Of a stretch of DNA of 64,000 bases, positions 11,047-22,676 are shown in pieces. This DNA comes from Isoetes taiwanensis (lineage: Eukaryota; Streptophyta; Lycopodiopsida; Isoetales; Isoetaceae). Numbering within the stretch: position 1 is the stretch's first letter; every line of letters begins with the position of its first letter. A model generated the notes under the pieces. It did not search any database. It had not been told where the DNA came from and saw nothing but the letters and a program-made list of their open reading frames with translations. The stretch spans positions 2,664,001-2,728,000 of the forward strand of contig JAJEKV010000035.1 of the NCBI GenBank assembly GCA_021234155.1, written 5' to 3'. Both the position numbers and the translations under genes were made by a program.

Positions 11047-11795
11047 GTTTTTTTTTTTTTTTTTTTGGAAGAACTTGAGCCTTTATTATCTAGAGAAAGT
11101 TACAAATTTCAATAGGGACTAAAAACTCAGTGGAGAGAATGTCCACCATAGCAAATCCACTCCACTCAAATACAACATCTAAACAGTATGAAGAGCAAGC
11201 AAAATCTCATGAGTAAGTGAATCTGAAGATAGTGCTCCCAAATACGGCTTTTTACCTCATTAGCAATTGATGAGCATCTGAATACTTTGACAATTCGTTG
11301 TTGGGCATCGAGAAGGACTTGTGCATCTGAACAAGCAAGACCTTTGAATATGAGAAGATCCTTCTTTCCCAAATGGACCAGATGATCCATGAAGAAGGCA
11401 AATGGAATGCCCTTTTTGCCAAATTTTCCCAACCATTTGGATAGACTGCTAATAACACCTGATGTCTATTCAAATTGCAATGAAAGAGGCCTAGAAGGTA
11501 CAAACAAACATGCATGACATGTCTACACAGGAAGAAGCAATGCTCAATTGTCTCGTCCCTCTGTGCACATAAGGGACAAAGTGCAGATACCTCTGGATGA
11601 AATCTGTGCACCAGAATATTAACACGCAGACAACGATGAATGACTTGCCACCAGGAATAATTGAAGACACCTTCTGCCAAATAGCCCGATCCCACCTTAA
11701 AAGGAGGAATTTAGCTTTAAACTTTTCCCATGTCAACAACTGCCTTTGATTATTATACCAATCAGATATCATATACACACCTGCTGATCTCTATC
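11047..11795 (-). mobile_element. LINE 3' end with poly(A), zf-RVT C-terminal region
   Basis: The minus strand ends in a poly(A) (T run at about 11,047-11,066). Upstream it encodes WYNNQRQLLTWEKFKAKF (about 11,720-11,760), then the zf-RVT zinc motif with LCPLCAQRDETIEHCFFLC followed by H (about 11,520-11,590), then LLAVYPNGWENL and FHLPSSWIIWSIWERR (about 11,370-11,460). This pattern (C-x2-C, then H-C-x3-C, then W-WSIW) matches the relics at 4.0 and 53.3 kb. Frame changes near 11,250 and 11,490 mark it as dead. Its 5' side stops abruptly at the LTR of element E1 (11,796), so E1 probably landed in the LINE or next to its truncation point. Confidence 0.85.
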
Positions 11796-12364
11796 TGTTA
11801 GTCCTGTACGTATAGGTACAGGACTATTCCTAGGGCAGGAATAAGGGAGCTGGTCAAGCATTGGGTAGCAAACCCATGCCCCAATTGAAACCCACGCAGA
11901 AGACCACGCCCAGTCAAAGAAGAGACCCAGAACGGACAAATAACGGCCTCCGTGAAGTGTAGTCCAAAGTCAGCGAGATTCCAGGCACATAAAGAAGGCA
12001 CTACCAGAGTTCCCAAAAATCAGACTCTAATCTGGGAGTTGGTAACTGAGATCTGCCACATATCTATTTTGGGCCCAAGGCCGTTGTACTATATATATGA
12101 GTAGAAATAGATCTCAAGTTTTAGATGAGATTTTGCCCTTATCTCGATTGTTTTCCTCTCATTTGTGGAGAGTTCATGTATTCAAATTGATATCAGGAAA
12201 GTCTTATTTCCGCTCACTGTTTTGTGTTGTTTTTTTTTTTCTTTCGCTCCTTATTTTCCCTTTCGCAAAATCCCGTGTGACATTCAGCCCGGATTCTCCT
12301 GTTTGATCCAAGCATCCTCATAGAGGGATGTCTTGCAGGAGATCCCGAATCCAGACCCTAAACA
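11796..12364 (+). repeat. E1 5' LTR
   Basis: The segment starts TGTTAG and ends CTAAACA, giving the expected TG...CA inverted termini, and is followed after one base by a PBS. Length is 569 bp. Near its start is a perfect 10-base inverted repeat (11,800-11,809 and 11,816-11,825). TATATATGAG at about 12,090-12,100 is a possible TATA box. No second LTR was found to confirm the boundaries. Confidence 0.7.
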
Positions 12365-12365
12365 C

Positions 12366-12383
12366 TGTCGCCGCTACCAGGTC
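12366..12383 (+). promoter_or_regulatory. E1 primer binding site, tRNA-Asp-like
   Basis: TGTCGCCGCTACCAGGTC resembles the TGGCGCCGTTGCCGGGG-type PBS common in Athila/Tat elements, with transitions at several CG sites. It lies one base after the LTR. Confidence 0.6.
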
Positions 12384-12411
12384 TTACTTCATTTTCTTTC
12401 TTCTCAATATG

Positions 12412-13927
12412 TCTGCTCGTGCTTTCACTCCTAAGGAACTCCTTAGCTAAACAGTGGCATGATTGGAATGCCATCAGCGCTGAGAAGCTGCTCATGACAT
12501 GTATGATCCTGATTATGATATCAAAGGGGGCCGGGTTCGCTCACGTGCACAGTTGGCGCCGCCTACCCCTCATATCAGTTCTCGACCAGGGTCTCCCCCT
12601 GTTTGCAAGCACTGCTCTCAACCACAGTCGCCACACCATACACCGGTCCATCATACTCCTCATTATTTTCAGACTCCAGACAACACTTATATTCACATCC
12701 CCTCTGGTCATACTCCCTTTCCGTCGCAACCCTCTTCTCCTCCGGCGGGGATGGGCTATCTCCATGTCTCTTTTGGTCCTCCCTATGTTCATGAATGTCA
12801 GTCCTCCCCATCCTTTTAGCATTCAGTTCCTGTTTACAATATCACTGATCTCAAGTTAAATGAGGGCGACTCCCACGGCCCTTTGCCCACAGACGTTCCT
12901 CTCTTGGGACCACCTGGTTTCTCGGTTTCCATGCGACCTTGTTCGGAGCCCATGGCTGTGCCTCAGGGTTATATTCCCACTTATGCTCCACTCGTCTACG
13001 TGCAAGGTCCACCTCCGTTTAAGCTTACATATCCAATTTTTGGGAATACCAAAGGAAAACCCCTCGATCAAAGTGCCCAAGCTCACATGGAGGAATTTGA
13101 GGCCTTGGCTATTCTGAATGGCCATTCTCAGCCTCAACTCAAGTTCCATATTTTCTCCACCACGCTGCGAGGCGCCCCTCATCAGTGGCTCATGGCCAAC
13201 AAAAGTCACTGGAAACAAAACTGGCAAGAAATGAAAACTGCCTTCCTCTCACATTATGGCACCACGGATGATGATCAGCACCCACGGAGTCTACCCGTGA
13301 TTTTGCATATCGTCTCCAAATCCTTGTCAGCAAGCTTCGTGAGTACCTCACGCAGAGCCAGATTCTTGTTGGTTTCTGCAGCGTCTTCCTCCTACCATTT
13401 GTCTCATGACAGAGCACCTGCATCCTAAGACTTTGGAGCAAGCAATTGAACTGGTGAATCACTCTGTCAATGTGTCTTCACGGGGTGTTTCCCTAACAAA
13501 GCTTCCCTTCATGCCACCTGTCATGGTTCCTCAGAATGCCGTACAACCTCAACAATCTGCTCCTCCTCCAAGAAGTCAAATTTGGTGTCACGTTTGTAAG
13601 TACCAAGGTCATCTTGCCAATGAGTCTAACTCCATCAATGATCCTCCTCACTGTAAACATTGCAATATGTGCAATCATGCTACTGAAGAGTGTACCCATG
13701 CATATCCTATACCCTTCGAGCAAAAAATGGTCTTCCAGGTGCAGACCACGCCACAGCAAGAGCAATCATATCTGCCTCAACAATATCAACAGGTTCAGCA
13801 ACCCCAACAATCTCGGGGTCAAGGATCAAGACCTCCTTTTGATCCTTCAAAAGCTCAGTGTTATCACTGTCAAGAATGGGGTCATACCACCATGATATGT
13901 CCTCAGCTTCCTCAAGTTCAAGTCTAG
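12412..13927 (+). pseudogene. E1 gag, frameshifted
   Basis: Gag packages element RNA into cytoplasmic particles. The likely start is MSARAFTPKELLS (12,412), the first ATG after the PBS, with a stop and frame changes soon after. A Pro/His-rich N-terminal part (12,500-12,820) is followed by the Retrotrans_gag core (13,080-13,260: AHMEEFEALAIL, LRGAPHQWL, WQEMKTAFLSHYG). Two zinc-binding segments follow: CHVCKYQGHLANES with further Cys/His (13,590-13,700) and a CCHC knuckle CYHCQEWGHTTMICP (13,858-13,903), after a Gln-rich spacer. Breaks occur near 12,450, 12,820 and 13,330. Confidence 0.75.
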
Positions 13928-14014
13928 CTTCTAGGAACCAATCAACCGACCTTCGTTCGTCTTACTGCACACCAACTTTGGGTCGCCAATGGCAAACAGG
14001 GCCCACGACCAGTC

Positions 14015-15665
14015 TTGAAGAAACCCTCTCGACCCCCACAGCAGCAAAGACCTCAACAAGCAGCACCTTCCACCACTCTAGATCAGCAAGCTCAGGAGGA
14101 GATCTATCAGGCTCTTAATCCTCCGGTTCAGTCCTCCAATTGGGTTGGTCTGGTCTCACACCAGACCAAGGCATCACGCCCCTTGACGATCATCCCACAT
14201 GACAACGCAACCTACGTTTGTTGTGGATACCATTCCGCATGAGGAAAACAAAAATGTCCATTTTGCCCCCGATCTTGATAAGCTCATGCCTCATGTCATG
14301 CCTAAGGTGTGCCAAAGCATTCTCAAACTCATGCAAGCTGCTGAAGGACGCACGCTTGCCAATGTTCATGCCACCACACGTGCCCAGCAGCGTCAGGAAG
14401 CGCTCTCGACGTCAAAAAATCCACGCACTCAGCAGTACTCCAACATCGCGGCTGAGGTCGAGATTCTCAAGGAAGTCTCTGTATCCATGCCTCAGACTCC
14501 AGCACCATTGGACCCTGCAGATCCCTTCCCTCATGTTCCCTTAGAACTCCAAGAGGAGCTGGCAAAAATTAAGATTCCTCTAAGCCTTGCTACTATCCTC
14601 GAACTGTGTCCTGCTCTCAAGGAACATCTACCCTTGCCAATAGTCTTGGTCGGTGATGTCGCCACTTCAACCCCCAGGGTGCGTGCCACAGTGGGTAATC
14701 AACAGATCAATCATGTGCAAATTGATGGAGGTAGTGTCGTCACCTCATCACGGACAAGCTTCAGAAACAATTGGGCATCAAATAACTTTATCGTGCCCTT
14801 TATGACATCAAGGCTTGCTAACGACCACATCACGCGACCTCAAGGCGTCATCCCTCTTCTCCATATCAGTATTGGAGATCTCAAGTTTCCCTTGGAACTT
14901 GGTGTTTGGAAAGCTGGTGAAGATCCCAGTGACTATGAAATGATGGTGGGACGACCTTTTCTCCGCCAAGCTAAGAGCATTCATTATTGGACAACTGATC
15001 AACTTGTTATTACCAATGGCACCTTGAATGCAACCATCGATCTGGAAACTGGAAAGCTCATTTCTGCTGTTGAGCATGCCAAGCCATCTCTTTCGGATAG
15101 TGATTCAGAAGAAGCTCAAAACATTTATCATGTTCAGGCTCCTCCAGCTGATCTTCCTCTGTCTTCTTACCATGAGTATGCAGATCCTTGGGGTGAGATG
15201 AACCTGGATCAGGACCAGGCCGTGGCTGCTTTGCTGGATCCGTATCTGGCCCCTTACAATAGGGTAGAGCACGCCAATGTTTTTTTAGAGGATGATGCTC
15301 CTCAGGAAGTTGTTGACGTTGCTGCTGTTATGAAGCAACCATTACTTGAGGACACTGAGCAACCTCTCTTCTTCACGATACCGAGTGTTGCACCTCATGT
15401 GATGTTCCAACCTCCCGCTCATATTGTTAATGATACTGAAGTAGTCCCGCACATCCAAACTCCAGAAGTGGAAGTCGTGGATCTCGGTGAAAATCAACCT
15501 ATCCGGTTGGCTGCAAATCTTCCACCAAACTATAATGTTCGTGCCATCACCCTCTTCAAAACATTCAAGCACATCTTTGCATGGAGCTTCAAAGACCTCA
15601 GGGGTATTAAGAAAGAGTTGGGGGAACTGACCATTCCCACCAAACCTGATGCACGTCCAATCTAG
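14015..15665 (+). pseudogene. E1 protease region and pol N-terminal linker
   Basis: A 488-codon frame (14,199-15,665) holds a retropepsin-like core: ATVGNQQINHVQIDGGSVV (about 14,690-14,750), where DGGS takes the place of the DSG/DTG active site, as in several Tat/Athila elements, then YEMMVGRPFLRQAK (about 14,935-14,970) at the C-terminal flap. It ends with TFKHIFAWSFKDLRGI (about 15,560-15,610), the usual lead into RT. A short overlapping frame (14,015-14,242) with QAQEEIYQAL probably forms the pol N-terminus. This is the longest uninterrupted coding stretch in E1; its stop at 15,663 may replace a sense codon (DARPI then stop). Confidence 0.75.
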
Positions 15666-15675
15666 TAACGACAGT

Positions 15676-16430
15676 ACTGGCTCAACCCCAACTATCGTGA
15701 CCGTGTCAAAGTTGAAATAGCAAACTTCTTTCAGCTGACTTGATTTATGAGGTCAAACACTCAGAGTGGGTGAGCCCAATTGTCATTGCTCTCAAGCACA
15801 ATGGCAAAATACGAGTTTGCGTGGACTACAGAAAATTAAATCAGGCCATGAAAGGGGATCATTTCCCACTACCCTTCACAGACCAAGTTCTTGAAGAGGT
15901 AGCTGGCCATGAAATGTACTCCTTCATGGATGGTTTTTTGGGGTACAATCAAATCTCTAATAGAGATCAGAGCTGAGGATCAATTGAAAACCACTTTCAC
16001 CATGACGTGGGGCACTTTTGCCTTGGTCCCTTTCGGATTATCCAATTCTCCATCCACTTTTCAACAAAAGACAATGCCTTTCTGCAAATCTTTCAGGATG
16101 ATTTCTTGGCATATAGCTCCATGGAAGAATATCTTGACAAATTAGAGCTTGTTTTTCATGGTATCAGTCGCAATCCAGAAAAGTGCACTTTCTGTGTCAC
16201 CTCTGGTGTCTTTCTTGGTCATGTTGTCAGTAAAGAAGGCAACGTGGCAAGGACATGGTGTTCGTCGATGTGTTCTTCCTCATGAAGTATCAGAGATTGT
16301 TCATCAAGCTCATGAAGGCCTTGGTGGAGGACATTTCAGTGGTGATACCACGGCCCACAAGATTCTTCTCGCATGCTATTTTTTGCCCACGCTCTTCAAG
16401 GATGCCCACGCTCAAGCACGCAACAATAAA
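15676..16430 (+). pseudogene. E1 reverse transcriptase joined to integrase zinc finger by deletion
   Basis: RT blocks are QYWLNPNYRDRVKVEI (15,670-15,720), WVSPIVIALKHNGKIRVCVDYRKLN (15,768-15,840), MYSFMDGFLGYNQI (15,914-15,955), KTTFTMTWGTFALVPFGL (about 15,990-16,040) and the motif C region FQDDFLAYSS (16,093-16,122). The thumb begins with CTFCVTSGVFLGHVVSKEG (about 16,185-16,240) and then, in another frame, the sequence becomes the integrase H2C2 region: VHQAHEGLGGGHFSGDTT, then HKILLACYFLPTLFKDAHAQ (16,300-16,415). About 1.2 kb that E3 still has here is missing. The join (near 16,250) also changes frame. Confidence 0.8.
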
Positions 16431-17132
16431 GATACGGGATTCAAAAGCTTAGATAAAAAGCCACATGGCAAACTGAAAGAATCACCTACTGATAGTGAAA
16501 TGTAGCTATGAAAAAGTTGAAGAGAAAGAAAATATAGAATATCTTAATGGAGATGGTGGACAAAGTTTATATGCAAAGGTCGACCCAGAACACAAACTAC
16601 ATAGAAAACTGACAGAAATTAAACCTAATAAGTTATACACCCTATAGAACCAGACCAAGACAATTGATACTAAACATATGAAGAGTGCATCATGGTCAAA
16701 ACAAAGAAGGGTGCATCCATGATAACTGCAATCAGATCCCTTAAACATGACTAATCGTGGTAGAAACACCGAAGTAATGTGATGGATCCAAAAAACGTGT
16801 CATCTGAAACCATGAATCCACATGATCTTGCCTAAGAAACCACCACAAAAAGAAGTCAGTCCGTCGTGGAACTGTGTAGTTGCCAAGTTGGAATCAATCC
16901 CAATCCTTGTCGACTCGACTAGTCCTTGGAACATAAGCCTGCAAGTTTTAATGGGTTTCGAGAGTAACGGGATGAAGGTGCCACTATAAAAAGAAAAACC
17001 ATGGAGAAATAGGAAACAATGCAATAATTGGCACACATGAGGTAAGTAACAGAATGAATCATGTTGTAACTGGAGATAGTGCAATCATAAGGACTACCAA
17101 AAGGAAAAACAACATACAAGAACGTGAAGAAC
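16431..17132. other. No recognised gene; AT-rich flank of E2
   Basis: Only short open frames on the minus strand without motifs. The sequence continues after E2 at 26,389 (target duplication AGAAC at 17,128-17,132 and 26,384-26,388). Confidence 0.45.
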
Positions 17133-19446
17133 TGTAACGGACCTAGGATTTTGAGGTAAATTGTGGATTATTTTATTTAAAAGATGCAAAGGAATATTAA
17201 TCAAAATATCACGCATGCAGAGAAATACGTCGTATATGTAGAGATTATACGGACAAAATACTGTGGTTAAAAATAAATATAAGTACAGAGAAAAGCATTG
17301 GGAAAAAGATTGATTGCAGAGGGATTGCTGAAGGAGCGAATCGCGTGCAGAGCTCTGGGAGCGTGTTGGAGCGCAGAAAAAGCAACAAGCGGGATTCCAG
17401 GTGGGGATCAAGCCTTACACCTGGGGTTTTCTAGCGTAGCAAAATTGTGCATGCTGAATTGTGTTGATCATTAGATGGGATTGTTATGAAACTTAGTATT
17501 GATTTAGAATTAAACTAAAAGTGCATGAATATGGAAAAAGCTTGCATGATTGAATTTGGAAGTATTTTATGATGGCATATTGACAGTTGCAAAAAGTATC
17601 ACGGATCTAAGTGAGACAGGCATCTAGATCATGCGGAAATCTTTGGAATAGCTCATATTAGAACATGAGGGATGGATTAAGGTAAAGGGATGGCTGGAAT
17701 CGGTTAAAAGCGTGTTAAAATTGTAAAGTTCCCGGCATCTTTGCCGTTTATATAACAGGATCCCGGTATCGGTGATGATCTGGAAGCATGAAATGTGATG
17801 AGAAATGGGTCGATTTGGGCCTTAGGGAGGCCGAAATGGAAAAGGAATGAGGAATCAGGAAGATCAAAGCAAGATTCAGCTGTAAATCCCATGATTTTGG
17901 TGCTCAAGAATTGATCCGGAACTGCCGGATTTGGGTCAGAAACTGGCCGAAATGGCCAGAAAACCCCTTTGCAACCAAAATCGGGAGGAGCTAGGGAGTT
18001 TTGGCATGGAATCGATGGCCTGGAGGCCAAATCCGGCAGCTGCAGGCCGAGTTCGTGGCTGTAACGTGGTTAGGGTTAGGTTAAAATCAACGAAAATGAT
18101 AAAAACGTTAACAATTGAGTAATTATTAGTAAAGTAGCATAAAATAAGTTAAGTTTAAGCTAAGGCTATGAGTTAAGGTAAATATCAAGGGTTAGCTGGA
18201 ACCACGAGTTGGGTGAGGAATTTATTTGAGATTGAGGCATAAGTAAGGAGTTTATGCTAATGGATATACGTAATTTATGATTACAATATGAGTAGTCTTA
18301 AAAATTAGCTAGCTATATATTTAACCTTGGAATTAGCTAAATTGAAGTGGGAAAAGAAAATACAAGGCATAGGGGTTAGAATGTTATGGATTAATATTAT
18401 TAAAGTCTCTAATAACCTTAGTGTTAGTGAATCTATGAAAGATATAGACGTTTATTTTTAATTTAATGGTGATGGTTGCATTTTTGCATTATTAAGGCTA
18501 TGGTTAGACATTTCATGTGTGAATTATGGAATTATTTGATGTTGAGTATGTTAAGGCATGGGCATGATGGTGAATTGTATGTAATTGTATATGGTGAAAT
18601 TCTTTGATATAGACCTCTGGGGCCGGAGTCTAGGTGCGATGGTCTAGACTCACGGTTTGCTGCAGTGCTATGTAAATGGTATTTTGAACATGGGCGTTGG
18701 TACCGTAAGGTACAGCGTCATGCACGATAAGTGGTCCTCCAATCTTTGGGCCTTGGCGTGGAAGGGTGTGTACACACGTGGTTACCCGCCTCTATGTCAG
18801 CGGCTTTGATCGGTAGGAGTTGACCTTGCTCGCGGACCAGAGGAATATTGGTTGCTATGTTGATGCTATGGTTGCTTGGCTAGTGTATATGTGGTATTTA
18901 ATCTTTGGAATCAAGTTGCAATGGTTGTGCTTAGCATAATTATGCATTGTGTTTATGTTGGTTGGACTAGTAACTTGGATTGCAGGGGCGAGGTTACGGT
19001 AAGGCTAAGTTACTGTTCTAAGTTAATGCTTGTGGTAATTGATGCTTGATATATTCTAAATCCCTGATCCCCACTTAGTCCGTGTGACTAACCCCGTGGT
19101 TAAATGGTGTAGCAGTGCGAGATGCTCAGGCAAGTAGCCAAGCCTTGAGAAAAGGCGAGAGTAGGAGTGTGTGAATTGCCAGATAATACATTTGATTAAT
19201 ATAACTATTATTATTATGGATCGGTTTAAACTATAATTATTTGTAAACTTGGTTGTTGTGTGGGATTTTGCCGAGCAATGGCAAGTATAATATTTTTTGG
19301 GACCTTAGAGCACGAATAAAGATTAAATTCTTTACCTAAGTATGCATGTATTAATTTCTTGAGTCTAAGAGCTAAGTAGATCCAACGGTAGAGATCGATG
19401 GGATCTCCGATTCTCGAGAGGTTAGCGGCGGGCAAAGTCCGGCACG
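17133..19446 (+). repeat. E2 5' LTR
   Basis: Starts TGTAACGGACC; the last bases before the PBS are GGCACGT, where the 3' copy reads CGTCACA. It matches 24,077-26,383 over its whole length with long identical AT-rich runs and scattered clustered mismatches. A TATA box TTTATATAACA lies at 17,748-17,758. Confidence 0.92.
17748..17758 (+). promoter_or_regulatory. E2 LTR TATA box
   Basis: TTTATATAACA about 615 bases into the LTR, repeated at 24,703-24,713 in the 3' LTR. Expected to set the U3/R border of the transcript. Confidence 0.6.
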
Positions 19447-19447
19447 T

Positions 19448-19459
19448 TGGTATCAGAGC
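19448..19459 (+). promoter_or_regulatory. E2 primer binding site, initiator tRNA-Met
   Basis: TGGTATCAGAGC is the standard complement to the plant initiator tRNA-Met 3' end and follows the LTR by one or two bases. Confidence 0.92.
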
Positions 19460-19529
19460 AAAGTTCTGGTTAGTGGATTATGAGATTTGTGATTATTGAT
19501 GATATTTGCTATGGTTCCAGATTCTTGTA

Positions 19530-20651
19530 GAGATGAGTTCCCGGGGAGGATCTCGGGGAGGAGCCGGGCAGTGGTGGAGCTCGATGTAGCCAATATCTTG
19601 CGGGCTATTCCGGCAAGTGTTGCAAAGCAGAGTGCGTCGCAACAAAAAACAGCAGTACTTGGACACAAAAGAGAGAAGGTCTTTGAAGGACACTAAGAGG
19701 GAAGTATTTCTTGGGAGAGAATGTTACGAGGGGATGATGGGACTCGTGGCCGTGGAGTTGAGTTTTACTTTAAACTCATTAATGCTGAAGATTCTGTTAA
19801 AGCTGTATTGGCTCAAGCAATGTTGGGTGGATTTGCTAGAGTATGGTGGGAGAATTATTTGCGGGATATAAATAAGGCTGCAGGGCAGGCAACTTGGCAA
19901 GAGTTTAAGACCGCTTTTGAAGGACATTTTATGCCTCCTGGGTACAAAGTTGACAAGATGAATGAGTTCTTGGACTTGACACAGAAAGGGACGGTGGCTG
20001 AATATAACGAGAAGTTTAGAAGGTTGCAAATATCATTGTCCTTTTGAGGATAAGGAGAAGCTTTGTGCTCGATTTGTAAAAAGGGTTTTGAGGTTGATAT
20101 TAAGAGCACAATGTCAGGTGTGTCCTATAAGGATTTGGAGGAAGTATTCCGAATTGCTAAGAATCGTGAATCTGACCTAGCTGAGAAAGCAACCTTGGAG
20201 AATGCTAAGAAGAGACAAGTTCCTTCCACATGGCAGACTGGTGGATCTGCGAGTAGAGGTAGATTCTCTAGTAGGGGTGGCATGGCATGGCTTGGCCGTT
20301 AGTATCTTGAGGGAGGGTAGTCAAAATCGAGGATCTCGGCCTATGTATGCACCTTTGAATGATGAGACTAGGGAAAAGTGTCTTAATGAGAATCGATGCT
20401 TTAGGTGCAGAGAAGTTGGTCATTATGGACGAGATTGTCCGAGAAGGTGGATGGATAGTACCGCCTCGTCTGCATCTTCTCAACGTGGAGGGCAAACAAA
20501 CCAGTGGTCCAGGTTGAATTCTAGTGATACTTATGGGCCGGGGCCAAAGGCGAGAGGAAATGGAGGCGGAAGTAACCGTGGTGGTCGTGGAGGTTTTGGG
20601 ACAATAATAGGGGTGGCAGAGGACAAGCTAGAGGAGACAACAGGATTATAG
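19530..20651 (+). pseudogene. E2 gag, frameshifted
   Basis: The Retrotrans_gag core is visible: AVLAQAMLGGFARVWWENYL (19,799-19,860), TWQEFKTAFEGHFMPP (about 19,890-19,937) and GTVAEYNEKFRRLQ (about 19,989-20,030). After a frame change come GVSYKDLEEVFRIAKNRE and an Arg/Gly-rich tail, then the CCHC knuckle CFRCREVGHYGRDCP (20,399-20,443). The start is uncertain because two frame changes lie between the PBS and 19,721. The knuckle binds genomic RNA during packaging. Confidence 0.8.
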
Positions 20652-20654
20652 CAC

Positions 20655-21185
20655 AAGCTAACCCTGCAGTTGAAGTTAGGGCTGCTCGAATCATGGACCC
20701 TCCTGTTGAAAGAATGTGCATGTATGCTGCAGTGGACCAGGGCCGTGTAGATAATCAAGCTGTGGTTATCAGAGTTCCAGGTATTATTCATGGAGTCCCT
20801 ATTCTCTTTCTTATTGATTGTGGTAGTACACATTGTTTTATTTCCCCAAGGCTGGCAAAGAAACTAGATTTGAATATGATTAGTGGGACCCTAGATATGT
20901 GGAGTTGGTGATGGTAAAATTAAGACTTCTTATGCTAAGGTAGACAATCTTAAATTCCAAGTAGGAGATCTTGAGTCCCATACTAGTTTTGAAGTATTGA
21001 GCCTAGGGAAGTATGATGCTATTCTTGGAATGTCATGGTTGAGGCCATATAAAGCTTGCATTGATTGCGGAGAGCAAACAGTTACATGCCAAAGTCCTAA
21101 TGGAGATAAGCATGTGCTGGAAGGATTGCCTTCGTCATTAGTGGTTACACCTTTGTCCCGGAAAAGTTTTAAGAAAGCAGATTAA
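20655..21185 (+). pseudogene. E2 aspartic protease region
   Basis: The retropepsin motif appears as FLIDCGSTHCFISPRLAKKL (20,810-20,870); the family norm is D-S/T-G-A, so Cys replaces Ser/Thr next to the catalytic Asp. Downstream YDAILGMSWLRPYKACIDC (about 21,012-21,070) and [12 protein letters not shown] are typical of the protease-to-RT linker of chromoviruses. A frame change lies near 20,905. The protease would cut the Gag-Pol precursor. Confidence 0.8.
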
Positions 21186-21201
21186 GAATGGTTGCATAAG
21201 A

Positions 21202-22114
21202 ATGGGATGTGCATTTTTGGTATGCTGGCTGAGTTCTGAGGAACAACCTATTGCTCCTGAGATCCAGAAAGTGTTGGATGAGTTCTCTGATGTGTTTCCT
21301 AAAGAATTAACAGAATTGCCTCCACATAGAATGGTAGATCATGAGATAGAACTTGTTCCTGGGGCTGAACCCACATCAAGGCCACCATATAGATTTCATG
21401 CATTAGAGATGGCCGAATTGAAGAAACAAGTTGGCGGAATTATTGGAACAAGGGTTTATACGGCCGTAAGTGTTTCTCCATTTAGTGCGCTTGATTTTGT
21501 TTGTAAAAAGAAAGACGGGACTTTAAGATTATGTATTGACTATCGCATGCTTAACCAGATTCTGATGAAGAATAGATATGCATTGCCTAGGGTTGATGAG
21601 TTATTTGATCAGTTGGGACAAGCTAAGTACTTCACAAAAATTGATCTACGATCTGGATATCATCAGATCCGGATCAAGGATACAGATATTTACAAGACTG
21701 CCTTTAGGACACGCTACGGACATTACGAGTTTGTTGTAATGCCCTTTGGGTTGACAAATGCTCCTGCTACTTTTATGCGCCTAATGAACGAGATATTCCG
21801 ATCTTTCTGGATAAGTTTATATTGGTTTTCTTTGATGATATTTTGGTATATTCGGGACATTAGAGGAGCATGTGGAACATGTAAAGCGGAGACATTAGCT
21901 ATTTTTGCGACGAGAAAAGTTATGCGGTAAGTTATCTAAGTGTTCCTTTGCACAAACTAGATTGGTATATCTTGGGCATGTAATTTCAGAAAAGGGATTA
22001 GAGCCAGATCCTTCTAAGATTGAGGCAGTTAGAGATTGGCCCACACCAAAGACGGTGAAGGAGGTAAGATCATTTTTGGGATTAGCGGGGTATTATCATA
22101 AAATTTGTTCCTAA
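21202..22114 (+). pseudogene. E2 reverse transcriptase, frameshifted before motif C
   Basis: Clear RT blocks: [17 protein letters not shown] (about 21,278), [18 protein letters not shown] (about 21,475), [10 protein letters not shown] (about 21,530), [16 protein letters not shown] (about 21,629-21,675, motif A) and [20 protein letters not shown] (21,730-21,790). The motif C words FFDDILVYS (21,832-21,858) are in a different frame from motif A, so one base has been lost or gained at about 21,800. The thumb with LVYLGHVISEKGLEPDPSKI (about 21,960-22,020) and SFLGLAGYYHK (about 22,070) follows in a third frame. Confidence 0.88.
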
Positions 22115-22620
22115 ATTCATAAAGATTGCTGCTCCTTTGACTTCTTTGTTGGGTAAGAAGAATGATTTGCATTGGGTGATAGTTGTCAAGAAAGTTTTCA
22201 AAAGTTAAAGGATGTTTTGATTAGTGCACCAGTTTTAAGGATTCGGACATGAATATACCCTTCCATGTAGTCGATGCTTACGGGAAAGTTTGTAGGAGGA
22301 GTCTTCTTTGCGGGATGGCGAGTTTGTGCTTATATATCTAAGTAAATTGTCTCCTGCTGAACAAAATTACCCAGTGCATGATTTGGAAATGTTGGCCATT
22401 ATCCATGCCTTAAGGGTATGGAGACATTATTTATTGGGTCGTCGTTTCTTTTTGAAGACTGACCACCAAAATTTGAAGTATTTTGCAACTTGACCATATT
22501 TGAATAATAGGCAAAGGAGGTGGATGCAATTAAGAGAAGAGTATGATTTTGAAATTGAATATCAACCTGGCAAAGAAAATGTGATTGCTGATGCTTTGTC
22601 TCGAAGGTCATTTTTAACCT
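22115..22620 (+). pseudogene. E2 RNase H domain
   Basis: Fragments [20 protein letters not shown] (about 22,320-22,380) then [19 protein letters not shown] match the Ty3 RNase H (E catalytic residue in D-LEML). [11 protein letters not shown] (about 22,455-22,490) and, after a frame change, IADALSRR (about 22,585-22,607) mark the end of the domain. The N-terminal part (22,120-22,310) is frameshifted. Confidence 0.82.
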
Positions 22621-22676
22621 CTATTAGTGTGTTACAAGGGCAATGGGATGCAGATATTCGGAAAGCAAATTGAGGA

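Larger units (their letters stand above)
11796..16450 (+). mobile_element. Element E1: Ty3/gypsy, Tat/Athila-like, internally deleted, 3' LTR not found
   Basis: In order on the plus strand: 5' LTR (11,796-12,364), PBS, gag (12,412-13,927), protease and linker (about 14,015-15,665), RT (about 15,680-16,250), then a sudden switch to the integrase zinc-finger region (16,250-16,430). RNase H, the RT thumb end and the integrase core are missing. The H2C2 segment with GGHFSGDTTAHKIL is close to that of E3, so both belong to one lineage. Coding similarity stops near 16,430 and no second copy of the LTR is present before E2, so the 3' end was lost by deletion or truncation. Confidence 0.85.

Noticed and set aside
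12541-12822. Arg-rich minus-strand open frames
   Set aside because: Antisense to the E1 gag N-terminal region, which has continuous gag features in the plus frames.
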